This document shows, in pieces, positions 11,241-22,894 of a DNA stretch of 64,000 bases (the stretch's first letter is position 1; each line of letters starts with the position of its first letter). The stretch is from Marchantia polymorpha subsp. ruderalis (lineage: Eukaryota; Streptophyta; Marchantiopsida; Marchantiales; Marchantiaceae), in the NCBI GenBank assembly GCA_037833965.1, contig AP031352.1:10520501-10584500 (forward strand). Direction: 5' to 3'. The notes beneath the pieces were generated by a model. The model worked only from the letters and a program-made list of their open reading frames with translations, was not told the DNA's origin and made no database searches. Both the position numbers and the translations under genes were made by a program.

Positions 11241-11977
11241 CTTTTATAAAATATTAAATCTTGAATCCTAGCTAATCGTGAGCTTTGCCGTTCTTCCAAA
11301 TTTCTAATAACACAATATTTTTATCTCTAATCCATTCTTCAGAGTAATCTTCCCATCCAAAATTTGAATCAGCAAACCTAAGAAACAACGTAGAAGTTTT
11401 AAGAGTGACATATGAGAGTGAAAGAATACTCATTTGCTCAAAGGTCACAAGTACAATTTCAACTTCAACTATTATGCGGAACAAAATGACGACCACTAAA
11501 TCTTGTAGTACAAGTTCTGGGATAATCGAATACTATGCAAAATGATTACAATGATAGTCATTAAGTCTTGTAGAGCAAATTATGAAATAATGAGATAAAA
11601 TTGACATGATGATTATTTATTTTTAGATAAATAGTCGAAAGACGAATACAAACTATAGGTCTTGACAAAACAGTAAGACCCAAACTTACAATAACAGTGA
11701 TTAAAAGTATATTCAAGAACATGCTATCAACATTGTCAAATTTACATCAACAAACTTTGCTTTTTAAGCAATTAGATGAGTATAAGATGTGTGAGATAGA
11801 AAGATTTTTTGCAACTAAAATTTTCAACTACGTAGAGGCTCCTAAATAGTTTGGAGTTAAGGTTTAGAATTTTGCAGAGGCAGGGGTTGGGGTTTTTTAT
11901 CGCGAGCTATGTTGGCAATTAGATCAATGTACTAAGAAATGAGTAATGGGAACAGGGTAACGGACCAGCCTAGATGC
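11241..11977. other. intergenic, nothing recognised
   Basis: AT-rich sequence without convincing coding frames, repeats or RNA genes. Confidence 0.6.
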
Positions 11978-12270
11978 ATGAGATTAGCTAAATGACAATA
12001 AACACATACAATTCGTCCACTAGCTTCTCTTGAATTTTCATAATCTTGTTCCTGCTTTAAAATCGTCATGCCATTTCCGGTCCGTAGATACAAAGAACCA
12101 AAGACCGAAAATGACTAGACAATTTACCTGCACAATATTTAGTCCGAACGTAGCGTTGAGTAAATTTTTTTTTTTTCATTCAAGATCGTGCGTGCGCTAC
12201 GCGTGTAGGGCGCTCACGCACACTCTTGAATGAGAGAAAAAATAATCTTCTTGTTCAACAAAACAAATGA
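11978..12270 (+). repeat. 285-bp direct repeat, copy 1, with internal hairpin
   Basis: This block recurs at 12454-12745, about 476 bases downstream. Shared phrases include GAGATTAGCTAAATG, ACGTAGCGTTGAGTAAAT and AATAATCTTCTTG. Near its right end, 12177-12232 forms a long imperfect hairpin whose arms begin CATTCAAGATCGTGC and end CTTGAATG around a CG-rich centre. Confidence 0.85.
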
Positions 12271-12453
12271 TCTTCTTGTTCTTTAAATCAGTATTATTAA
12301 ACCGATTTCTTGTTAAAGATGAAAATGTATCGAATCATGACACTTTTTTTAAATCAAAACTCCAAGAATAACTAAGATAATTTAACATTTTATGAATAGT
12401 GTATAATAGATTGCATAACCATGTTATAATTTTTTAATATCAAATTATAGCTA

Positions 12454-12745
12454 AATGAGATTAGCTAAATGGCAATAAGCACATACAATACGTCCAATAG
12501 CTTCTCTTGGATTTTCATAACCTTGTTACCGCATGTTAATCGTCAAGCCGTTTCAGGCTGTAGGTACGAAGAGCTAAAGACCAGAAATGGGTTGACGATT
12601 TATGCGCACGATATTTAGTCCAAACGTAGCGTTGAGTAAATATTTGTTCTCTCATTCAAGACCGTGCATGAGCGCGTTACACGCGTAGCGCGCTCACGCA
12701 CGGTCTTCAATGAGAAAAAGAATAATCTTCTTGCTCTTTAAAAAA
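12454..12745 (+). repeat. 285-bp direct repeat, copy 2, with internal hairpin
   Basis: Second copy of the block at 11978. Its hairpin (12651-12714) is better paired: CTCATTCAAGACCGTGC against GCACGGTCTTCAATGAG with one bulge. The pair may be copies of a non-autonomous foldback element, but no target-site duplication was found. Confidence 0.85.
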
Positions 12746-14571
12746 TCTTAAATTTACAAGATCATTATTATTTGTCATCTATGTTCATAAATCAAAATCA
12801 ATTCATAAGATTGTTGTCAATTAAAAGTGAAGAGAATGTTTTCAATATCTATTTTAAAAAAAAATTCTTTTATGTTTTTTTTTTAAAATTTATTATGATT
12901 ACATCTTAATAAAAAAGTTTACTTTATTCTTTTTAGCTAATTTTATTTCTTAAATCTATGTAAATTGAGCTTAAGTTAGATATAAGTTTAGATATTAAAA
13001 GGTTATATAAATTTTAAAATATCATAATTATTATATTAACAATTTTAATCATTCTTTATTATATAAAAGTCCCAATTAAATTGATAAAATTCATTGATCA
13101 TGATGAAAATTTTTAAAAATTTCAATGACGTTTGAAGATTGTATTGAAGATCACTTGCAGATTTGTAAAATCTATTCGAATATATTCAAGAAGATGTGAA
13201 AAATGTATTGAAGGTTTGATTTAACACAGTAGATTATAACTACAATTTGATGATCAAGAAAAACAGAAATTTTTTCCAATATATTTACATAATCATATGA
13301 CATAACTAGGTCATTTTATAATCAAAGTTGTTATTCAAATCATAGATATAAATTTGAAGTTGGAGCAATAGCTAAAAGTTGACGTATTCTACAAGAGTTG
13401 TAGGATTCTAGTAATTGTTTAGGATAATTTATAATAATTTTTACATATTGACATCATTTGCAATAGCTACTTGGATGGTACGAGATATTGGTTTGAAAAT
13501 TGGAAAAAATCAAAATAAATTATAAATTTTTGTTAAGTTTTGACATTTTTGTATTCATTTGTTGCATAACATATTGTGATATATAAGTTTTAAAAGAGAT
13601 ATAAGAGTGAGGAAAACAACAAAATTTTTTGAAAGCATAAAGATATTATGACGCAGGCATACATGAAGTCTAGGCAAATATCAATTGTTCAATTGAGTGA
13701 TACAATGACTTTTGACTCGATGAGGTAGTAAGAAAGAATATTGAAGCCCAAACTACCTTAGAAGTTTTTCTTTGAGAGCTGTTAGTTATCACTCATTTTG
13801 GGCTAATTATTTCTCATGCTACTGTTTCACAGAACTTTAACTAATCACAACTTATTCACCTACCTATTGTTGCAAGCGGATTATCATTACATCGCGGGGA
13901 CCTCGAACCATGATACTGCGTACATGTTATTGTAATTTTTATATTGCGAGGTTACGCCACATGAAATAGTGGCCATGCTCTAGCCTTTGAGATCTACATT
14001 GGAAATATGCACCCATGGAATAGAAGAGAAAGGGAAGGGATGGATGATGGAAGGTAAAAAATCCTCACCTCATCCCAAAAAGACAGACCTAGACCAAAAA
14101 CTTCGACGGAGCTATGATTGGACAAATTACAAAGCTCCCTTGCAATGGAATGAAACCACTACGACAAACTTGTTGTCGTACAAGTTGTGCATTTGAAAGC
14201 CTGCGTGTCGGGACGAGCTCTTCCGATGTCTTACTGGCGTTCATGTCATGATCTCCATGCCCTGAGCTCTTGCGTAGACTTATGATTTGCTCAGAGTCAG
14301 AGTTTGGCAATTTTGGTGAGTTCCAATTGCAGCTTTTTGTGTCGAGTGAGATTTGAGAGGGCCATCGCCCTCTGGGGAGGACTCCAATTGGGAGCTGAAT
14401 GCTCCGTCCAAGCAGGCATTGGGAGCGAAGGGAGAGGTTTGAAGAAGACGGGGCTGATTTGAAGGTGTTCATCATGTATTTGCTTTAGGTCCTGCTGGTG
14501 ATAGAGTTGTAAATTGCAAGCTTCATGACATGGTCTGTAGCTTGTTCTGCCAAGAGTCAAGCAAGCCTATC
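12746..14571. other. intergenic, nothing recognised
   Basis: AT-rich up to about 13950, then mixed composition. Open frames near 14089-14560 on the minus strand lack any recognisable motif. The GC-richer part directly precedes the rRNA scrap and may have arrived with it. Confidence 0.5.
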
Positions 14572-14665
14572 GGATCAAGCAAGACTACCCGCTGAGTTTA
14601 AGCATATCACTAAGCGGAGTAAAAGAAACTAACAAGGATTCCCTAGTAGCGGCGAGCCAACCGGT
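14572..14665 (+). rRNA. 26S rRNA 5'-end fragment (relic)
   Basis: The segment carries the start of nuclear large-subunit rRNA, with the phrases CTACCCGCTGAGTTTAAGCA, AAAAGAAACT and ACAAGGATTCCCTAGTAG, ending in GGCGAGCCAACCGG. It shows several substitutions against the near-invariant plant sequence, for example CACTAAGC for CAATAAGC, and a shortened C run. Nothing before 14572 or after 14665 looks ribosomal. It is an isolated, decaying fragment, not a working rDNA unit. Confidence 0.9.
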
Positions 14666-15166
14666 TTATGGTTTCATAGTCTCTAGCACTAAAATGTGTT
14701 CAAAGTTCATAAGGTGAACTCACCTCATCCCAAATCAAAAGCCATATGCAAACACATGACCTGATTGTCTATTGGAAACGTTTGAGAAAGTATGATTTGA
14801 CAATCAACATGAGAGGCAGTATGTAATAGGAATTGAATTTTATGGGAGCGCACACTAATGTTTATATATAACACTATCTTCCATCCTTCCAGAGTAAAAG
14901 ATAATCTTGAAGCTCCGCCCTGGACAAATATAATAACTTTTTATGACAATTAACTGTTTCAACTTCAAAATTGAATAAATGATGACCTCCGTAATTCAAT
15001 CAGAGATTCTGAAAGCAATTTTTTTACGAACTGTGGTCTGTTTGGTAAATTATAGATGTCTACAGTTACCGGATGTTCACATGTAGGCAAAACCGAAATG
15101 CACCTAATGGCTTGGGCCAAATGCTTCTGAAAGGTCAGATTTGGATTTGAAGTAAACTCATGATTT
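14666..15166. other. intergenic, nothing recognised
   Basis: No coding, RNA or repeat signal seen between the rRNA fragment and the foldback at 15167. Confidence 0.5.
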
Positions 15167-15275
15167 CAGCAGGATGAGAGTCATTCCATCCCCGGTGCAA
15201 CCAATATCACGGGTGATAAACAAAATTTTGTGATGATATGATTGCACCGGCGATCGAATGACTCTCATCCTGCTG
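15167..15275. repeat. 109-nt foldback, 34-bp arms
   Basis: Arms 15167-15200 and 15242-15275 pair with two mismatches out of 34. The 41-nt loop itself contains further pairing (ATATCA with TGATAT, and ACAAAATTTTGT). Size and shape resemble a plant microRNA precursor, but a recent inverted duplication would look the same. It overlaps the end of a small minus-strand frame. Confidence 0.85.
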
Positions 15276-15494
15276 ATCAGGAACTGCGGACGAGTTCTTA
15301 GTACGTTCCTTGGGATCGACCTGCACAAAATTGGAACCATGACCATCCGCAACAGGAGTTCGGCTTGCGATGCTCTCCGAAATGATTTTGCCAATCTTCT
15401 CCACCATTGCTCTATGTGAAGGAAGCGGCACGCGATTCTGTTCTACAGCGGCTAGAAGTCCCAGTAGGGTAAGCAATAAAACTAACAAACTCAT
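15207..15494 (-). CDS. hypothetical small secreted protein
   Basis: A 95-residue frame starts with ATG and a textbook signal peptide (MSLLVLLLTLLGLLAAVEQN), followed by a charged, hydrophilic region. I recognise no peptide-hormone motif (not CLE, PSK or IDA). Its last codons lie in the loop and right arm of the 15167-15275 foldback. A chance frame is quite possible; the signal peptide is the only support. Confidence 0.25.
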   Translation of the reverse strand: MSLLVLLLTLLGLLAAVEQNRVPLPSHRAMVEKIGKIISESIASRTPVADGHGSNFVQVDPKERTKNSSAVPDQQDESHSIAGAIISSQNFVYHP

Positions 15495-15698
15495 AGTCCT
15501 AGCACAAACGTGACGTTGGTTGTGGTTGGATTAAGTAGCCGATGGAGGATTTCCAGGAGACAAATGAGTCCAAGGGAAGTGAGCGTTGAAGCATAAGCCA
15601 TTCCCCAGAATCACATGAGAGTTCAAGTGTTGGTGTGAGCACAAAAATGCGCTCACATGTCTTTTTAACCTTATGAGAGTTAAAAGTTTGGATTTAAG

Positions 15699-16109
15699 CT
15701 AGTTTATGGGCAGCATCCGATCTTACCCATCGAATTCGAGATACCTACCAAGAGGACCTTAGATCAGAGAAGGCTGGACGCGGAAGAAAGTCAGGCATAT
15801 CGACTGCAAGAAGTAATGGCACTGGAGGAAAGACGTCAAGAGGCCGAAGATCGAACAAAGCAACTACAACTCAGGCGGAAGGAGAAGTACGATCGAAGAC
15901 TCAAGCCAGTACTACTGGAGAAGGGCGACTTGGCTCTGCTATACGATAGCAGACATGCTAGATTTCCAGGCAAGCTCCACTTGAGGTGGATGGGACCTTA
16001 CAAGGTGATAGAAGTTTTCCCAAATGGATCCATCCAACTCGCAGAACTGACGGGAGAATGGCTAGGCACCCGCGTCAACGGGTGGCGTCTGAAGAAATAC
16101 CACGTTTAA
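15699..16109 (+). pseudogene. pol 3' fragment of element A (integrase C-terminus)
   Basis: In-frame remnant of the last ~136 codons of pol. It includes the GPY-like integrase tail (LHLRWMGPYKVIEVFPNGSI, then LAELTGEWLGTRVNGWRLKK) and ends at TAA 16107-16109. It is almost identical to the end of the pol of element C. The catalytic core and RT are missing. Confidence 0.9.
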
Positions 16110-17507
16110 AATGTTCGCGTGGGCGCTCACAATTGAGGAGGGGGGCATGTAGTAACACACTTTTTGTTTTTTTTGCAGAATTTAAACAATTTTAGAAAAC
16201 TAGTACCGAAGCAGTGTTTGTAGTTAGAAAAGGGTACGTTAAATAGAGTGGATTGATGAGATCGTCACGAGGACACGAAGATTCACGTAGTCGGATGTAC
16301 CCACGCCAATGTCTTCGGCGCCTTCGGCAAAAGCTCCTTTTCTGAGGTGTCTCTACTCACGCGCCTCCAGCGTATAAGGAAGCTACGCTTCCGGCGCAGA
16401 CATCTCAGGAGGAGGTTTTGCTAAAGACGTCAGGAGAAGGGCCCGGACCTCTAAAGGCGTCCGACCATGAGTGCGCCTTCGGCGAAGCGCCGCTAGCGCG
16501 GAAAGGGAAAACCTTCATAACGATCGGGATACACGGTAGATCCAGTTGGTTGAAGTCGCATTAGAAAGAGCTCGAGACGCTTGTTCTAACGAGCCCAAGA
16601 GCGTCGGAGATGGATCAGGGACGGAGAAGTTATGAGCGTCGGAAAACTCGTAGCCGGACATGCGCCGTTCGCGCTAGGGTTCACAGCCGGAAAGGATTCC
16701 CGTACGCCCTCGGCGATGCGCCTTCGGCGGAATCACGCGCTCATAGGAGGAAACCAACTCAGAGTCGGAAGCGCCTTTGGCGGCTGTTCATGGAAGGAAA
16801 GCGCCGGTCGGATGTACGCCTCCGACGTGGCGCTGACGGCCGGATGCGCTGGCATGAGTTGCGCTGGCGGATATGGGCCGGCAGCAACGGACGAGGCATA
16901 AAGGACAAAATAAGCGGTACGACTGCGCGCCGGCGTAATTCGCTCCGACTAGATGTGCGCCTCCAGCAAGGCGCCGACGGATAATGACCGCACCAGCGGC
17001 GACACGCCTCCGGTGAGGGGCGGATTAGGAAAAGACAACATGGCCGACGTATACCCTGCGGCGGACTCGAGTCCGGAAGGTGGCGGCGGCGGGAGAATTC
17101 AACATTTACGCATGCGAATGCGCGCAGTGCGGAGACGTGAATTCGCGCATGCAAAGGGCGAACCGTTAGGGCGTATAGCCGGCTGCGTACGTTGTAACCA
17201 GTAAGAACGTTGGACGTTCTTGAAATCGGAGAAGAAAAGACTGCGCTCCAGTCTCATTCTCTCATTCTTGATTTTGCGATTTCCAGTTTCCAAGATTACG
17301 CGCAAGAGCGGAGCGACCTGCAGTGAGAGTAGAGAGTGCGGAGACGAGTTGCGCAAGGATCTTGGCAGACCTTGGAGAGAATTGCGAGTAGCGATCTTGA
17401 GCTTGAGCGCAGAGAGAGTGAGCAGTCAGTGCTTGAGCGGCCGACGCGCAGTGGCGATTGTGAGAGAGCTAGCGAAAGGGAGAACGTTTGTGTGTGCAGG
17501 CAACGCA

Positions 17508-20063
17508 ATGTCGAAGGTTCCCCAGCTGCGAGTGTCTCCACTCAGGGTGCCGCAGATCGGTCTACGCGCATTTCAAGATGTGCTGCTGAGGCTGAAGCTC
17601 GATTTTCTCCTATGGGGGTGGAACTGGACATGTCCGGAGATGGTGCGCGAGTATCTGCAGGAGAGACACAAGCCCTCTCGCGGATTCCGCCCACACCCAG
17701 AGAGATGGGACATTTGCAACTGGGCGCAGGTGTTGGGCAGGTGTGCCGGCGAGGAAGGGGATCTCCTCTTCGAGGCCGATAGCGTGAAGGTGTCCCAGGA
17801 GGAAGAAGTCTCTTACAATGAGCTCTTCAAAGTTGCCAGGCATCCCAAGAACGGTTTCCGGACACGGGATTACAAAGATCGATTGCGAAGAAATGTCGCG
17901 ACTGCATTGCTGCAGATATTGCAGCCAACCAAGACCGCTTACATGCATGGTTGGCAGGTAGAATTTGTGGAGCTAGTGTTGTCAGGAGCTCCAGTGCATT
18001 GGGCACGGCTCCTGTGGAAGGTGACGCGCCAACATGCGCAAGAAGAGAAAGGAGGAACCCTCAATCATCTCTCGCCTTACTTGATCGTGTTTTATCGGGC
18101 GATGGGATGTTTGACAAATGCTGAGAAAACACGGTTTCCGCAGCTGACCCGGAACTATCCAGGTAGATATTCGAGGGAGGCCGAAGTAGACACAGATCCG
18201 GACGAGGAACCTGCCAGTACGCCTCCGGCTCCGGCTCCAGCAAGAGCAGCAGAAGAACGTCGAAGTGAGCGCATTCCGCGAAAGCGGAAGTGGGATGAGA
18301 GACCTGAGGACAGGCAGCCGGAAGTGCCAGCTACGCCGACTCGTGATCGGCCCACCCCCGAGCCTCACAGTCGACCAAAACAGAGGGCACGCAAAATGCC
18401 AACTGGTACTGAGGAGACCGGGCGAACTCCGACCCGGCGAAATCTCACACAGGAGGAGATAATCGCTCAGATTCTAGGGAAAACGGCAGATACCTCTGCA
18501 CAGAAGGCACCACGGCCTTCGGGAGGAGATGGACGGACTGACAGTCGGCCGACTGCGAGTCGGATGACTGAAGGCCGACAAGCGGAAGGAAGGCCAACTG
18601 AACGGCGCGTTGAACCGGACAGCAGGCCGGAAGCAGAAGAGAGTTTGGCTGACGAGCCAACAATCCTCAGAGGGTCGTCTTCGGCGGAAGGCACTTCTGG
18701 GAAAACGCCACCAGCAAGCAGGCCAAGTGGAGTCAAGACGCGCAGGGTGTATCCGACTCCCAGTCGGACAACTGCTGGTCGGCCGACTGCGAGTCGGACA
18801 ATAGAGAGTCGGCCGGATTCGCCGACTGCGAGACGGATGGGGCCAACGACCAGTGTGCGGACGCCTTCGGCGGACGCACCTTCAGCGAGGACACCTTCCG
18901 CGCAGATTGCGCCGGAAGGACAGTCAGCAGAAGCGGGCGGTGCAAGAGTGACAAGAGTCACTGCGGCGTCGACCCCTTCAGAAACCGAAGATCGAGCCGG
19001 AACAGGGGCTCAAGCAGTGGGATCTCCCACTGCCCTGGATATTTTAGCAGGCAGTGGAGCAGCAGTCGCAGCGGAAGCTGCTGCGCGCCACAGTTCCAGG
19101 GAGTCGCCAAGGGATTCGGTGGCGACTGAAATCCTCGAGACTTAGGATGAGACGAGCTCGGAAGAACAGGAAGCGGATTCGGTACAGAAAACGCCAACAG
19201 GGGTGCTGTGCGAACAGATAGTTCCACTCCTGCGATATCTGGATCGCAAGACATCCAAATACGCAAGTGCTTTAAAACCGCAGTCTTATGTGGAGACTAT
19301 CAGGCGAAGGACGAGGAGCAAGGTGGCAAAGTGGGCCTCTAGGTGCGGAGTATATGTGGATAGGAACACCGCCCTCCGACAACACCTGGCGGTCACACAG
19401 AAGCTATACCAAGCCTTGCAGCAGCAGAGGGAGGATGCGGCGATGAAAAGTCAGGCGGATGCCGAGCTAATACGGGCAAAGATCGAGTCGGAATTGCAGG
19501 AGGAGCGGAGACAGAACCAAGTCCTAGCAGCCGAGCTTACGCGCCAGACGCGCGCCTTAGAAGAAAGTCAAAGAGCCCGCAAGGAGGATGAGGAGTTGTT
19601 GCGCAACTTGCAATCCGAGTGCTCGGATTTGAGGGCACAACGTGCGGAAGCAGAAATGCAGCTGGCAGAGGTGGAGAGCAGCTGCAGGGCGCGAGGAGAG
19701 TTGGCGACACAGGTGACTCGTTGTCTAAAAGGATACGCCCATTGGGAGGTGGCAGCTCAAGAGAGGATCACACTCAGGGAGTTCGAGCTTCGGGCGGCGG
19801 CATTGACGGAGGGTGACAGTCGGAGTCGGCGGCGAGTGGCGAGAAAATTAGAAACCTTCTTGTCGGGTGCGCGCGACACTATGGCGCACTTACAGTCGGA
19901 AGTCACCACAGCGCTCCGACGCCTAGGGTTACGCAGCCGGTCGGAAGACTGGCAAGGTAGAGACAGTAAGCGGAGCAGTCCGGCGCGCAGGAGGCGCAGC
20001 ACCGGATCAGCCGAATGCAGTAGAGTAGTTTGGTTTCGCGCAGATGCTGCGAGTAGTAGATAG
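17508..20063 (+). pseudogene. LTR-encoded ORF of element A, one nonsense codon
   Basis: Exactly 852 codons long, like the intact version in element C and closely similar to it. A single in-frame TAG at 19143-19145 (codon 546) replaces a GAG. Everything before and after stays in frame. The N-terminal conserved domain (LDFLLWGWNWTCPEMVREYL, LGRCAG, NHLSPYLIVFYR), the Pro/Thr/Arg-rich middle and the coiled-coil C-terminus are all present. One stop in an otherwise intact frame indicates recent loss or, less likely, readthrough. Confidence 0.8.
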
Positions 20064-20096
20064 GATAGCGTAGTGCTAGTTAGGATCTTTTGAGGG

Positions 20097-20104
20097 TATA
20101 AAGT
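20097..20104 (+). promoter_or_regulatory. TATA box in LTR A
   Basis: TATAAAGT lies about 35 bases after the LTR ORF stop, in the same setting as in LTRs B and C, where the TATA box follows TAGTGCTAGTTAGGA. It probably marks the U3/R transition. Confidence 0.6.
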
Positions 20105-21061
20105 AGATCAAGGCGTTTTGCCTTGGGACTCTTCCAGTTTCGGAAGTGCAGATCAGGAACTCACTTTCTTGGCGTGTTTGTGCATTTTGGTCCTGGCACC
20201 ACGTAGAGAAGCTGCAGCATAGCGAAGTTACCGTATGTTGTAGTTGAAGGCCTTCGGCTGAATGTTCAGAGCTAGCACCCGGTTAGAGACTTGAGTAGTG
20301 CGGATCTGCACCTGCGGGTGATTTCTGATGCTCAGAGCCGGCTGCGAGTTAGAGACTTGAACAGTTCCCCCTTACTCCTTCGAGTGACATATCCTGATTG
20401 TACTCCTACGGGAAGTTTCCCCTTAATGCCAATGTGAAGTTTCATTACTTCGTGTAAACCTTGGTTTGTAATTCAGGTTGTGTGTGTGTTACTGGATCGT
20501 GTTTTCAGTAAGTTCTCAGTTGGGTCTGCACTCCCTGCGTTCGGTGTGATAGTGTGGTACCCCACTTTTGGTAATTTTGAGGAAATTAAAACATTTTTGG
20601 AAAAAACTGTACCCTGGCAGCATTGTAAATAGCCTTCGGTACATCAAAACAGAGTGAATCCGGAAGATCGCGGGGATTCTCGAGGGATCTTGTAGAATCT
20701 AGGATTTGGGGTGCAGCAGTAAGGATGGGCACCACCCTCCCTGCGAGCTCTGCAGTTAGGATCCCTGCGGCGCAAGGCGCAAAACCCGCCTTCGGAGGTT
20801 GCGTCCGCGGCGGTAGGGAAATCCTTCATAATTAGGTCAACCCTCGGGCGCCTTGACCGAGTTAGGGTCTCGTTGGAAAGAGCTTGACGCACTGATTCCA
20901 ACGAGTCCAAGAACGCTTGGAACGGATGAGGACTTAGGGAGTTATCACTATTGGAAGATACGTAGACGTTCGCCTTCGGCGGAAGGAGTTCGCCACCGGC
21001 GGGAATTCCGCCTACGCGGAAGGGGGATCAAGTTTTGTCCTTTGCGCGGACGAAGGAAGTT

Positions 21062-21138
21062 CGCCTGTGCACAGGCGAAGTAGGGTTTGGCGAGGCGAGG
21101 AGTCCGCCTACGCACAGGCGTTCGCCTGTGCACAGGCG
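21062..21138. repeat. cluster of 16-bp palindromes in LTR B
   Basis: CGCCTGTGCACAGGCG, a perfect palindrome, occurs at 21062-21077 and 21123-21138. The close variant CGCCTACGCACAGGCG lies between them at 21105. More variants occur at about 21424, 21443, 21498, 38828, 38858 and 39179, all in the LTR of B. No protein explanation is apparent. Confidence 0.85.
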
Positions 21139-22050
21139 CTTCGGCGTCGGCGGAAAATCCGCCTTGGGCCCTATAAATGCGCCTTGTGAGGTAGAAAGTG
21201 TACGGCGCCTTCCGCGCCAGCGCGGCGCCGCGGACGAGCAAGGAGCCGCCAGAGTAATCAAATCCGTACGGACCATGCGGACGGGACGGGTGGATGCGCT
21301 CTTGGACGGACGGAGTTGCGGCGGCGGAAGCGCCGACGAAGAGACAAGGAACGGATAGTCTGGACGGAGACGGCTGACCACGGTCAACGCCTTCCGCGCC
21401 AGCGAGACGCCGCGGACGGAATTCGCCTGCGCACAGGCGAGCGCCTGTGCACAGGAGGATGAAGTTCCGCGCCGGCGGAGAATCCGCCGAGGAGTCTGCC
21501 TGCGCACAGGCAGGAGTTGAACTTTTGTCCGACATGCGGACACACGCGTCGAGGCAGAAGGGGATTGGCCGAGGGGCGGTACGAACAAGTGTACCGCGCA
21601 AGGCGGAAAACTCGCCTTCGGCGCTGCGCTCCCATGTCCGCGGGGTAATACGCTCGCGGAGTTCAAATCCGCCAATTCGAGCGTGAGAGTTTAATCGGCG
21701 ACGGCGGAGCGTGAAGCCGCGCGTGAGAGCGGAGACCGTTCCAGCGTAGAGCCGGCGCGGCCATCAAGTGAGACGTCCTCCACGAGCAAGAGCCGACCAT
21801 GACCTTCGACCGGGCGGCGGAGGGCGTCCCATTCTTGAATTCGCGATTCCAATCTCTTGTGCGCGCTGCGCGCGTCCATCTGCTGGCTGCTAAACATTCT
21901 CGACGTCGCCGCACAGGGGATTTCTTGGTGATTGAGGGAGAAGTGAGTGCGCGTGATTTGGAATTGAGGGCGATTAGAGTTTGCCGAGAGAGAAAGGAGC
22001 TCGAGCGGTGCGGAAGTAGAATGAGCGGGCGAGCGAACTCCAGGAACGCA

Positions 22051-22894
22051 ATGACGAGACCGGGCAGATTGCGGATGGTGCCGCTTCGCCTACCACAGAA
22101 CGGGCTGCGCGCTTTCGAGGAGCGCTTAATAGCAAGAAAGCTCGATTTCTTGCTATGGGGATGGAACTACATCTGTGCGAATATGGTGCGCGAGTGGCTA
22201 GAGCCACAGGGACCACCCTCGCGCGGATTGCGTCCGCATGTTGATCGGTGGACAGTCCAAGATTGGGCGCAGGCATTGGGAAGATGTGCCGGCATGCCAG
22301 GGCATCTCCTCTTCGACAGTGAGAGCATCAAGGTGACCAAGTAGGAAGAGGCGCAATTTGTGGAGCTGTTCAAGACCGGGAGGTCTACCAAGAATGGGTA
22401 CAGGACCCGTGATTACAAGGATCGATTTCGCCAGACTCTGTCCGCGGCGCTGATGCAATTACTGCAGCCACACCGCGCCTGCTACATCACATTGTGGCAG
22501 GTCTCTTTTGTGGAGTGCGTCATCGAGGGAACTCCAATTCACTGGGCGAGCATCCTGCACAGGGTGATGCGACAGCACGCTTTTGAGGAGAAGGGGGGGA
22601 CTCTAAACCATCTCTCTCCTTTCCTCATCAATTTTTATCGACAGCGGAATTGTTTGATAGCGGCGGAGCTGGAGCATTTTCCGCCGTTGTCCGTCGACCA
22701 TCCCGGGAAGTATGTGCGGGAGAATGAGGTCGACACTGATGCAGAGGAGTCACCGACTTCTACCCCATCAAGGCGGAGGGACGAAGGGAGAAACACTCCT
22801 GCAGCACGAGTGCCGCGGAAGCGGCGATGGAGAGAAGAGTCCGAAGAGGAGCAGCATCAAGAACCCTCTGCTCCCATTCGACCGCGGCCGTTGT
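22051..22894 (+). pseudogene. LTR-encoded ORF of element B, 5' part
   Basis: Homologue of the element C LTR protein: RKLDFLLWGWN, MVREWLEP, ALGRCAG and GGTLNHLSPFLINFYR match in order. ATG 22051 is the equivalent start; the preceding CAG-GAACGCA-ATG phrase is shared with A and C. An in-frame TAG at 22342-22344 breaks it. At 22894 the frame is split by insertion of C, and it resumes in frame at 38501 after removing C and one GTTGT. Confidence 0.85.
22890..22894 (+). repeat. left target-site duplication of element C
   Basis: GTTGT directly precedes the 5' LTR of C and is repeated at 38496-38500 directly after the 3' LTR. Five bases is the usual duplication length for Ty3/gypsy integrases. Confidence 0.9.

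Larger units (their letters stand above)
15699..20552 (+). mobile_element. LTR retrotransposon A (truncated): pol tail plus partial 3' LTR
   Basis: Element A begins abruptly inside the integrase region (equivalent to 33147 of element C). It continues through the pol stop, the polypurine tract and an LTR from 16148. The LTR is cut at 20552, where element B starts; about 469 bases equivalent to 38027-38495 are absent. Similarity to C is high, so A and C belong to one family. Its missing LTR end was probably lost in the deletion that also removed the right half of B. Confidence 0.85.
16148..20552 (+). repeat. LTR of element A, 3'-truncated
   Basis: Starts TGTAGTAACACAC directly after a purine tract, as in element C. 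It carries the LTR ORF (17508-20063) and a TATAAA at 20097. It ends where LTR B begins. Confidence 0.85.

Noticed and set aside
17220-17507. Upstream extension of the LTR ORF in element A (frame open from 17220)
   Set aside because: The extension is out of frame in C. The shared ATG at 17508/24282/34982 with the same preceding phrase is the better start.
21035-21675. CRISPR-like array from the repeated CGCCTGTGCACAGGCG palindromes
   Set aside because: Spacing is irregular, the units are short palindromes inside a plant LTR, and there are no cas genes. This is eukaryotic DNA.
22342-22344. Idea that the TAG codons in the LTR ORFs of A and B are programmed readthrough sites
   Set aside because: They sit at different positions, lack the CAR-YYA context, and B carries further frame breaks. 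Ordinary decay explains them.
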